64,000 nt of DNA, from contig CM063283.1 of the NCBI GenBank assembly GCA_032173965.1, positions 40,917,743 to 40,981,742 on the forward strand, given 5' to 3'. This document shows, piece by piece, positions 35,331 to 44,940 of the stretch (positions are counted from its first letter, which is position 1; the number at the start of each line of letters is the position of its first letter). The notes beneath the pieces were generated by a model. It saw nothing but the letters and a program-made list of their open reading frames with translations, searched no databases and was not told where the DNA came from. A program made the position numbers and the translations under genes. This stretch comes from Sitta carolinensis. Taxonomy: Eukaryota; Chordata; Aves; Passeriformes; Sittidae.

Positions 35331-36699
35331 TCCTTAATAGAGAATATAGTGTGTGTTGTGTTTTCCCTTTAAATACTGCAAATGGTACTGCATTACAGGA
35401 AGATCTAAACTTGTGCTGACACATACCACACATTTTACTATACATCTGCCTTCCTTACACAAAAGTTAAATTCTTGTGCCACATCAAAGTATCCTTGTAA
35501 AGTGTCATTAGATTATTTGTTTAGAACCCCAGAGTATCCATGTCTATTCCTCCCATCAGTCCATTCCTCTAATGATTAAAGAAACAGAGGTGATGGGTAC
35601 TGGGTTTGCCCAGAAGAAAAGAATAAAATTCTCCACCCAGCAGAAGTGTGATATTGATGAACCTTGTGGAAATTTTCACAGGATCCATTTAATATATCAT
35701 GCTCTCAAAACAAATTTATTTGGATTATAAATCTTGCCATGGCTATGACTTTGATCTCGAAGACTGAAAAACAAAACTCTGGTGCTGAAAATTCTCTTAT
35801 TCTTCAATCATTTTTTCAGCGTTCAAGGTCCTGCAGCTCATTTGCACTGGAAATTCATGTTTGCATATGCACAGTATATGTGATTCACTGAATGTGGAAA
35901 TATAAACTACAGCATAGACATACCACTATATCACTGAGAGAGCTTATAGCTCCCGCTGAACTAGAATTCATGACTAGTTGATGATCAAGTAGCATAGTAT
36001 CAAAGCAGTAGATTTGAGCAAGAAATGCATTAGAGCGTAATCTAAGACAGATGGATCACCTATTGCTTAAAGAAACACACACTCACACACATATATATTT
36101 TTTTTCGTATTTCAAACATCTGAGCAGCTGTATTTACTTCTGTACATTAGCTAAATAGCTGTTTGTATTCAAATAATATACTGATCTTTGATTAGAATGT
36201 ATTCCCACAAAAAAACTACACAGTGTATTATTTTTGCTATAACTTAAAACAAACAAAAAAAGACCAAAACCATAGATTTAGCTGCCCAATTAAGTCAGTA
36301 AGGAGGATGAAACTAAAAAAAAAAAAAAAATTAAAAAAAAAATCTAAATTAGGATGTATTTTCCCTACTCTCCCATTCCACTTTAGTTCTCATAGAGTCA
36401 TCCTTTCCACATCTCATCTTTAGGTCCAACACACTTCCTCATTTGAAGCTCTAAATACCCTTTGGTCATGAAATGGCATCACATTGTATGTGACCCAGTA
36501 GGGCATATTTCAGGCATTCTGTTCACTAGTATTGTTTTTATATCCATTCACAGGAGGTATGGTGCCTGTCTCTACTACTACAAAATGACCACAGTCTATT
36601 GCATCTATGTATGAATGATTAGAGAAATGCTTATAACACTTCCCATTAGTGATATGATATTTGAGATTATAGGGGATTATTAGTTTCTTGTAGATTGAG
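35331..36699. other. AT-rich noncoding stretch, nothing recognised
   Basis: No gene or element recognised. A-rich low complexity with Lys-codon runs near 36313-36345 produces a spurious open frame. Confidence 0.6.
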
Positions 36700-37370
36700 A
36701 CAGGAATAATAGGTAACTCAGGGGCAAGGGGTTGGAATGTGTCTGGAGGCCATACATAGGTAAGCAGCTTTTTCTGGGACAAGGAATCCTGTTCTGGCTC
36801 CTGGAGATAAGCTCAACACAATACTGTGCAAGCAGAGGAATGAGGTTGAGAAATGGACATGAACTGTGTGTGGGGTCAAGGTCCCCAGAGAACCACAATG
36901 GCCTCCAACCCATTTCCAGAACGGTCTAAAAGGGCAGTCTGTGAACAATAACACGTTTACATAGAAAGTAAGAAACTTATCTCCAGGGCAGGGAAAACTC
37001 ATCTTTAAAAAGGTACCCCCATGAAGCCTGGAGGCATGTGTGCTCGAGGACCTCAGACACTCCATCAGGTGGTTCAATGCTGGTGTCAGGATTCATGATT
37101 TCTCTTTCTTCCTTTCTTCCTTATTTTCTCCTTATTTTTAATCCATCTCCCTCTCTCCCTTCCCTTTCACCCTCCCCTTTTATCCAAGACTCACTATCAT
37201 GCTTATATGAGGAGATAAGGGACTAACCTATAAATTTCCATGCAAGGTGTATTATTTATTAAAAAAGCCTTATAAGCTTTTGTGGACCTTCTGACTTTTG
37301 TTGTTCCTTTTGAACATGAGAATCTATGAAACTTCCATGCTCCCTTCCCCTTAAGGGTGGAATACCACAT
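36700..37370. other. Unassigned GC-balanced segment, possibly an old LTR
   Basis: The base composition is less AT-rich than its flanks. A pyrimidine-rich tract runs from about 37095 to 37190, and an ATTAAA-type signal lies near 37258 followed by a T/G-rich stretch, ending perhaps at ATACCACA near 37370. This resembles the layout of a degraded plus-strand LTR, but I found no TG start with a matching target duplication. Overlapping open frames of up to 119 codons on the minus strand lack any domain I recognise. Confidence 0.25.
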
Positions 37371-37823
37371 CTGGTTTAAAAAATTTTAGGCCCCTAAGAT
37401 ATTTAAGAGCAGATAAAATCGAGGTTGTAAGAGGTAATGCAAATGGACAATGTAATAAGAGCAATATGTGACAAATTGGAGCAGAGTTTTGATGTGGGAA
37501 AACCTTAAAATTTTAAGTTGCTTTGAAATAATTGGTGACCTATTCTGTTTTCCAGCAGTTGTTAAAGACTTTAGTCTTTAAGTAAAGCAAAAACCACATC
37601 CACATATGGGTTGAAATACATAGGATGCTATTCATACTTTGAAAACAAACAAATGGACAAGGATGCAAAACTGAAGTAAATATGCGATTCTGAATACACA
37701 CTGATACTTTTTCCTCACTGTTCTTTCAGTATTAGGTGTCTAGCTGGATTATTTATAGAAGCTGCCTAGGAAATATTCTAAGCCCTACCTCAGAAAAGTA
37801 AACTATTTCATCTTATATTTCCC

Positions 37824-37862
<39 letters not shown>

Positions 37863-38608
37863 GTTGGTTGGTTGATTTTATTTGATTCCAGCTTTTATTT
37901 GGTGGCTGTCATTTTAGAAATTGAAGTAATACTTGAAAAAGTACTTATCCTTTTTGGCAAGCATGTACCTTAAGCTTCAGCAGCCTAAATTCAGTTGGTG
38001 AAATGCTCTAATAGAATGATTATGGTAGGTAAGTTAGCAAATGAGTTTATATCAGAAAATTGTATTTCTGTGATAGTACCATCACTCTCTCCGTTGGTTA
38101 GAACATCATCATTTTAAGAAAAAAAATTAAGGACTGATGCAGGAACGTCACAGATTTTTTCTCTGCAGTATTAGTAGAAAAGTCATAAATAGACTGAAAG
38201 TTCCAAGAGACCTTCAATTGCATTTTTGTGTTCCACAGAGTTCAGTCACTTACAAACTTGCTTTAAAGCAGTGTGAAGGTGACAAATATACCTTGAAGTC
38301 TGATGTCAACTTGAACTGAGAATAAATGAATTATTTCCCTTTTCTCTCCTTTTGATTCTCACCTCTAGGCTAGATCTGCTGCAGATAAGTGCTTCAGTGC
38401 AGGTAATCTCTTAATTGCTGTAATTAAGCTAAATCAAAAATGCTAACAGCCTAATAATTCTTGTTAGTTTTAAATATAGAAAGGACAGGTTCTCATTAAC
38501 TTTTTGTTCTTACGTACATACAAGGTCCTATTGTGGTGATCAAGGGTTAAAATAAAGCAGAAATATCTATTGTTTATACCTGATTTTAAATTCACAGGAA
38601 CATTAGGA
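37371..38608. other. AT-rich noncoding stretch, nothing recognised
   Basis: Apart from the T run listed at 37828-37874 I see no gene or element. Confidence 0.6.
37828..37874. repeat. T34 homopolymer followed by (GGTT)n
   Basis: About 34 uninterrupted T, then three GGTT units. It is the longest homopolymer in the window and an assembly-sensitive site. Confidence 0.95.
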
Positions 38609-39040
38609 TTCACAGAGTCATTAGGACCCCTGGAGTTTGTCTAGTCCAGCCTGCTCCTGTACAAAGCAGGGTCAGCTGGAACAGGTTTTCAAGGGCCATA
38701 TTAGCTCAGGTTTGTAATACTGCCAAGGTTGCAGACTCCACAGCCTCTCTGTGCAACCTGTGCAAGTGTTTGATCACCCTCACAGTAGAAGAAAAGGAAA
38801 AAAAAAATAAAGGAAAAGCTCCTGTATTCTTGTGTTTAGATGGAATTTAATATGTGTTCGCTTGTGCCCACTGATTCGTGTTCTTTCAGTGGGCACCACT
38901 GAGAAGAGTTTGGTTTCATCTTCTTCATTCCCTCCTATCAGGTACTTATCCACACTGATAAGTTCCTTGTGAGCCAGTCCTCTCCTCTGGGAGAAGGACT
39001 CTCCATCTGCAAGTCCCAACTCTCTGAATCTTTTTCAGTA
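38609..39040 (-). mobile_element. CR1 LINE 3' fragment (minus orientation), longer copy
   Basis: The plus strand starts TTCACAGAGTCATTAGGACCC, then GTCTAGTCCAGCCTGCTCCTG, AAAGCAGGGTCAGCTGGAAC, CAGCCTCTCTGTGCAACCTG and GTGATCAAACACTTGCACAGG read in reverse. Further on come the opposite-strand forms of GTGGCACCACTGA-type and GATAGGAGGGAATGAAGA-type CR1 blocks. It is the last roughly 430 bp of a CR1 copy, with the ORF2 end and the 3' UTR. An A-rich insertion sits near 38795-38810. The shared GTGATCAAACACTTGCACAGG wording links it to the tail at 34644-34825. Confidence 0.8.
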
Positions 39041-40371
39041 TGTCAGATGTTCCAGTGTCTGAACTGTCTTTGTAGACCTGCTATCCCCAATATGCCCTGT
39101 TTATCTTGGACTGAAGAGCTCGAAGCTGGGGCTGAAGTTCCAGTTCTAGTGCTTAGCACAGGTGAAAGACCACCTCCCTTGGCTTGCTAGCAACACAGCT
39201 AATGCAACCCAGGAAGCTAATGGACTTCTGTGCCACATGATGTGAAAAAAACCCAGAATAATCTTGTTCAGGAAATAGTGTTTGACTTCATATTTCAATA
39301 GGTAGTAGTCATATTTCATGCATCGTGGGTGTGTTTTTCTTTGCATAACTTTCCTGGTGCTGACTAATCAGTTGTATGTTTGAGTTCATTAAGATGTCAG
39401 TGAAGTTTTTTGGGGGCTTTTTTGTAATTGATTTTGTGGGGTTTTTTTTTTTTGGTGTTTTGTTTTTTTTTTTTTTGGTGTTTTTTTCTTTAATATTTGG
39501 TTTCTATGTAAAAGGATTTAAGCTCCATTTAGAGAGATTAGTTTGGTGATTAGAGATCACAGACAACTGTGGTTTCCATCATCAGATACTGCATAGATAT
39601 CAGAGAGTTAAAAAACCATTAAATTATTAATTTGATTTTGTAATTCATTCTTTCTTTATCTGTAGAAGAACTGTGTTTCTTTATAACTATTTAAATGAAT
39701 TAAAAAATATTCTCTTGAGCCTTAATCAATGTCAAATCTGGAATTCCCATTGACTTTGAAAGTAAAATATTCAGATTCAAACTGTGTAGGAATAAGAGGT
39801 ACATTTCAGACTAGAAGTTCTGAAAATTGGCAATAATTGAAAAACATATCAACAGATGACTTTTGAATTATTCAAGTAAATCAAAGGGTAAATCAAAAGC
39901 TGACTTCCAGCTCCTGTATTATTTTCAGCTGTGTCTTTCACAGAATCAGAGCTTCCATCACCCTTTTTGCACTGTGAGTGCAAAGAACAAACCAAGACTT
40001 GCAGAGAGAAATCAGGGCAAAGCTTTCTGTTGATTTTAATTGCTTTAATAGCTTTTGTGAAACCATCCAGCACAGTGTGCATCTGACAAAAAGTTATGGA
40101 GCAAAGGCCGGTCACTCTCTAGTTCTAGTAGATCATCTCTAAGCTGGATACATCAGGCAAAATTGCAGTATATAAATAATGTTGTCTATGACAATATATC
40201 AGTGCATTAATCTTCCAGTAAAAAAAAATTCTGATATAAACTCTTCTGCTAACTTACTTGTAACTGAAGCATAGGGTACATTCTTGTAAAAAGTGGTCTT
40301 TAAGTACTTTTTAAAAGTACTATTTCAACTACTAGAATGACAGCACCAAAATATAAAAGCTAGATAAAAAG

Positions 40372-40402
<31 letters not shown>
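40372..40402. repeat. Poly(A) run, 31 bp
   Basis: Uninterrupted A run following GATAAAAAG. No retroposed gene body is visible on its left, so I treat it as simple repeat rather than a pseudogene tail. Confidence 0.9.
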
Positions 40403-40406
<4 letters not shown>

Positions 40407-40607
40407 GGGAAATGTAACATAAAATGTTTGTCATTCCTGAGGTAGGGCTTAGAAAATTTCCTATTCAGCTTCTAACAATAATCTAGTTCAACACCCAAGA
40501 TACTGAAACAACAGTGATGAATAAGTAAAGAGCAATATCAATGTGTATTCAGAGTCAGGTATATTCTTCAGCATTCTTGCATTTGTTTGTTCTCAGAGGA
40601 TGAACTG

Positions 40608-40632
40608 CAACATTGTTAAACAAACAATGTTG
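40608..40632. repeat. Perfect 10-bp inverted repeat (hairpin), 5-nt loop
   Basis: CAACATTGTT, loop AAACA, then AACAATGTTG: ten of ten base pairs. It is AT-rich and short, so it may be chance. No T-run follows that would suggest a polymerase III terminator. Confidence 0.9.
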
Positions 40633-42044
40633 AAAATAATGCATAATCACATGCAATGTTTAAGCTTTTCACTTGGGAAATATACTTAAAATATTGCAAT
40701 TTCAATAAAACTCTTGTCAAGGAGTGGAATGTACTTTGGTTTTTATCCTAGCCTCAGCTGGTAAAAACTCAGTATCAAGGCCAAAGTCTATCAAGATTCC
40801 TGATTTACACTAGGTATGTATCTAGTGTTTGAATCAGGTACTAACACAACTGTAGTAGTAAATTGTATAGTTAATTACTGGTGTATATCTAATTTCCTGA
40901 GAAGTTTGACACAGTCATAATAACATAATAGTATTATGCAATATGAAGTGAGATGATTAAATCATATAAAGCAAAAGTGGAACGTCTGGGACATGATGTG
41001 GATATATTTTAAGGTGCTAAAATTGGATGCATCTGAAGGTACTAAAATATGAGATACTATAGAAAATCAGTGCAATTCCTAATAGAGACGCTTTGAAAGA
41101 GCAGCGCCTATTTTGGCAGAAAACAAGAGTTGTTCTATGGTAACATAACCCTATAGAGAAATTCACATATTAAATTTTGGCATGGGCACTTATTTTACAC
41201 AGCTGTTTTTTAGTACCAAAGCTCCTTTGAGAGCTCATCCTAAAGAAAAAAAGAAGGAAAGCCTCATAACTCTAATGCATGAGCTCTCTTGCCTCTTCCT
41301 AATTCTGTGGGGCAGTCATGAACTAAGCGAAGAATACAGACATTCTGATACAGACTTTTTTCCTGCCTCCTTTTATGAAACCACAAGAAGTTGCTTTCTC
41401 TTAATCTTTTTCAGGGATTTCACAGAGGTTGCAAACTGCCTTCAGCTCTTTTACAGGCTTTAACAGACTGTCATCTGGTGCTGCAGAAGGCTGTAAGCAT
41501 GCAGGCTACTTTATAAAAAAGGAAACATGTAGCCGCTCTGTGCAGTTAATAGCTTAAATGTATACAGTCAAAGAAATCTTTCTGTAAGAGTTTTAGGAAA
41601 AAAACATAAGCTATTATTTCCCCCTTAAATACTACCTCACCTCCTCAGAATTCCCCAGTAATCAGTATTTTACCCAACTTTAACATTCAACATAGTTTAC
41701 TAAGAAGATACAAATGAGGTTGATGCTCATTTGTAAAAAAAAAATGTTATTTTCTTCTGGGTAGGAGTTAATCATATGTCAGATTTTCCTGTTTGTAATA
41801 CTAATTATCTCAGTGTTTTGCCCTTCTGTATATATGTTGACAACACCAAGAATATGTTTCTAGGAAACAGGAGATCTAGGTGGAGGTTGCAAAAAGGAAA
41901 AAAGTGTCAGAAAGAATTAAAGGGACTGGTATGCCAAAGAAAGAACAAGGAAAAGGTCAAGAAATTGAATAAGAAAATCAGGTAACAAAGAGATAAAGGA
42001 AAAGTGAAAGAAACACAACTGTAAACTTTGTTTGATGAAATACA

Positions 42045-42633
42045 CGAAGGCAGTCTCCCACTGACAATCTCCCTGGTTAGCAGGAAGTATGTCATCTTAT
42101 AATTCAAGAGCCTGACTTTACTCCTTTTCGGAGTACCTGTATTTCTCAAGACTGTGAACTCCACCAATCCATGACTGCTGCAGCCCAGGCTACCTCCAGT
42201 CTTGACATTGCCAATTAGCTCTCTTAAATTGATGGCCATCAAATCTAGTACTGTATTCTCTCTGGTAAGACTGTCGATCATTTCCCTTAAGAAATTATCC
42301 CCCATGCCACAGCCTCAAAATTCCCTTTTTTGCCTCAGTCTCTGGAATTTTACCCAAAGGCTTTTTACCTGCTCATTTCTGTTCTTCATAAACAGCTCTT
42401 CATAGTTAATCTCCTTCTTAATGTAGAGGGCAACCCCTTCTCCTCTCCTTCCTTTCCTGTCTCTTCTCAATAGGCTGTAGCCATTGGTAACCACACTCCA
42501 ATCATGGGATTCATCCTGCCAAGTTTCAGTAATGGCAACAAGGTCATAACATTCTAGCAGCATAGTGTCTTCCAGTCCCTCCTGTTGTGTCCGTAGGATA
42601 TGCAAAACTAAACCCAAATACCTCACTCTCAGG
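42045..42633 (-). mobile_element. CR1 LINE fragment carrying part of the ORF2 endonuclease domain
   Basis: Two minus-strand open frames carry CR1 APE-type endonuclease sequence. The frame 42315-42767 contains, in its C-terminal two-thirds, LLECYDLVAITETW, DESHDWSVV, GYSLLRRDRKGRRG and GVALYIKKEI. The frame 41907-42305 begins MGDNFL and contains GGSLGCSSHGLVEF and KVRLLNYK. In intact CR1 these blocks are separated by roughly 80-100 residues including the GDFN catalytic motif. Here they are nearly adjacent (junction about 42305-42320), so an internal deletion removed that part. The N-terminal residues of the first frame (42634-42767) and the tail of the second are not CR1. The fragment is dead and is the only CR1 piece here from the 5' half of ORF2. 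Confidence 0.85.
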
Positions 42634-42847
42634 AAAAAAAAATAATAAAAATAATAAAATATATATATTTTGCCTTGTTTTTTTACAGTTAAATGCCAGA
42701 TATAATGAAAACCGAACAAACTTCTGCCCTGTTTTTTCTCCAAAGTATCTCCTGAAAAATTCATCAATACTGGCTTTTAGTTTGAGTTATTGCAATTTGG
42801 AAAGCTATTGCGGTAGTTTGCTTTCTGTTTGGGGTTTTCTTTGTATC

Positions 42848-42922
42848 TTTTGGGGTTTTTGGTTTTTTGGTTTTTTTTTTTTTTGTTTGTTTGTTTGTTT
42901 GTTTGTTGTTTTTTTTTTTTTC
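42848..42922. repeat. T-rich low complexity with GGTTTT and (GTTT)n
   Basis: Runs of T spaced by GG, then about six GTTT units, then another T run. It makes spurious Phe/Val/Gly open frames on the plus strand. Confidence 0.9.
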
Positions 42923-44185
42923 TCATTTTCATTGCTATGAAGCATTCATTTAACATTTTAAATATCTTCCACTTTTGGCAGTAAGAGTTTTAGGAAACAA
43001 AGGCATTACTACACCTAGTAGAAATTACTGTGCTTCAGTAAACCTTCTCTAACTTAGTAAGTTCTAGTTCTGGACTATTTCCAAACTTTTATCATGGATA
43101 GATTGGTATGGATTTGTGTAACAGGAAAATAAAGGAATTACACGGTTTTTAGTTCCATCTAGTGGTAAGAGAAATGTATGTCTCAAACCAGCACTCCATC
43201 TCAGTAATAACAGTGGTGGGAAGGATAGCAAAAATAATACAAATCAAAGTGATGAAAAATGTGCAACTTAAGAATAAAAAAATGTACTAATAAAGAAGTC
43301 AACCACATCTTTTCTGTTTAATATTTTCTGTATGAGAAAATAGGTTTTGATATCTGGGACCCCAATTATTTTACAGTAATGAAGAAGCTTTTAAAAGCTT
43401 GGTGAGCAGGTACATTGTCTGTTGCAGCTATGCAATATGTCTGTTCAAAACTTATTTTCTGATAATAGCAACCAACCAACCAAAAAGAATTAATCCCTTT
43501 TTTTTTGCCTTCACTGGCCTTCAAATATGGTGATGCTGTTTGACTTTATATTGACAAAATATTACATGACAGATCCATGCAATTTCAGTATAGAACATGC
43601 AGACTGCTCAAAATTACAAAATTAAACTGCAAGATTTCTCATTGTGTCTTATAAACAAATGTATAGCATTTGCAGTGATTTTTTTTGGTTGTTTGTTTCC
43701 TGTAACAGTTACCTAAGAAGTATTTAATTTATCTATAAAAGCATCAGGTTGTTATTAATATTCACTGTTTTTACCCTCTGTAATTAAAAGCAAACAGAAA
43801 AAGAAAAACGTTAGCCATGTTTGCTTCATGGCTGAGACAAGAACATTGCAGGGAGCATGTGACAGCATCAATCATGAGAACAAGCAGAGTCATAAAATGA
43901 TCATGTACTGCCAAATTAAATTAAAAGCTGAGACTGCACTGGGCAAAACCAAAATATCCTTCAAGAACAGTGAAGAATAGACTTTTCCTTTCGTGGGTGA
44001 TCTGACAAAACCACAGATTTATCCATTTTCTCTCTTCCTTGTTGAACTACCTTCCCAAATTAAAAAAAAAAAAAAACAAAAAAAAAAACCCAAACAAACA
44101 AACCCAAAACAAGCAAAAACATTCAATCATTAAGCCATTCTATTAAGTAGCTTTACAGATGTGATTTTTACAAATAAAGAGGTTT
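42923..44185. other. AT-rich noncoding stretch, nothing recognised
   Basis: Only low-complexity patches are visible, such as an A-rich AAAC/CCAAA tract near 44060-44115. No gene recognised. Confidence 0.6.
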
Positions 44186-44257
44186 GGGGGGGGGGGGGGG
44201 GGATGTTCTGCAGTGGTACAAACTGGGTTGGGAGAGATAAGGCAGGGGGAGGGGGGG
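44186..44257 (+). repeat. G17 run and second G-rich cluster
   Basis: Seventeen consecutive G at 44186-44202, then GGGTTGGGAG near 44225 and GGGGG A GGGGGGG at 44245-44257. Several G runs on one strand within about 70 bp could form a G-quadruplex. The minus strand gives Pro runs with no gene meaning. Confidence 0.8.
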
Positions 44258-44493
44258 AATTGACAACAACAAAATACTGTACCAAAACCTACTCAAGATA
44301 TATAATATGAAATAAAATAGATGAGTTTTAGTCTTTTGCCAGTTGAGACCCTGGTTGCAAAATCTCTGTTCACCTAGATGTTTTCTGTTTTCTATAATCA
44401 TCATAATCATCATCATATGTGGAGATGAGCTCTTTCAAAGACACTTGCAGGAGCAGACCACTTCTGAAAAATAGATATACATAAACATGGGAA

Positions 44494-44940
44494 TACTGGA
44501 AAGAGCCCAGCACAGGGCCACAAACAATAAGAGTCTGAAGCACCTCTCCTGTGAAGAAAGGCTAAGAGAGCTAGGACGATTTAGCCTTGAGAAGGGAAGG
44601 CTCCGAGCCTGTCATTATTATTTTTAAATTCCAGAAGGGAGGCTGCAAAGAAGACAGGGGCAGTGTCTCCTCAGTTGTGTCAAGTGAGAGGACCAGAGGC
44701 AATGGGCACAACCAGAAACACAGAAGGCTCCATCTGAATGTCACAGAACACTTTTTTATTGTGGAGATGACAGAACTCTTGTACAGTCTATTCAGGGAAG
44801 TCTCAATCCTTTGTTATATTCAAAAGCAATCTGGGCATGGTCCTGGGCAAGCAGCTATAGGTGGCTCTGCTTCAACAAGAAGATTTGACCAGGTCATGAC
44901 CTTCAGGGGTCCCTCGCAATCTCAATCATTCTGTGATAAT
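44494..44940 (+). mobile_element. CR1 LINE 3' fragment (plus orientation), nearly to the 3' end
   Basis: Sense CR1. ACTGGAAAGAGCCCAGCACAGGGCC, TCTGAAGCACCTCTCCTGTG, GAAAGGCTAAGAGAGCTAGG, TTTAGCCTTGAGAAG, GAGAGGACCAGAGGCAATGG, AAGGCTCCATCTGAATGTCA, CAGGGGTCCCTCGCAATCTC and ATTCTGTGATAAT follow the CR1 order down to its terminal repeat. It is the most complete CR1 3' end in the window and close to the subfamily with CAATGGGCACAA. Frame-shifted and dead; a 143-codon frame over it is fortuitous. Confidence 0.85.

Larger units (their letters stand above)
39041..42044. other. AT-rich noncoding stretch, nothing recognised
   Basis: There is T/G-rich low complexity near 39405-39495, an A31 run at 40372-40402 and a perfect hairpin at 40608-40632. 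No gene recognised; a 93-codon frame at 41182-41463 has no domain I know. Confidence 0.6.

Noticed and set aside
40372..40402. A31 run as the tail of a processed pseudogene
   Set aside because: No coding or transcript-like sequence is recognisable to its left, and there are no flanking direct repeats I could see.
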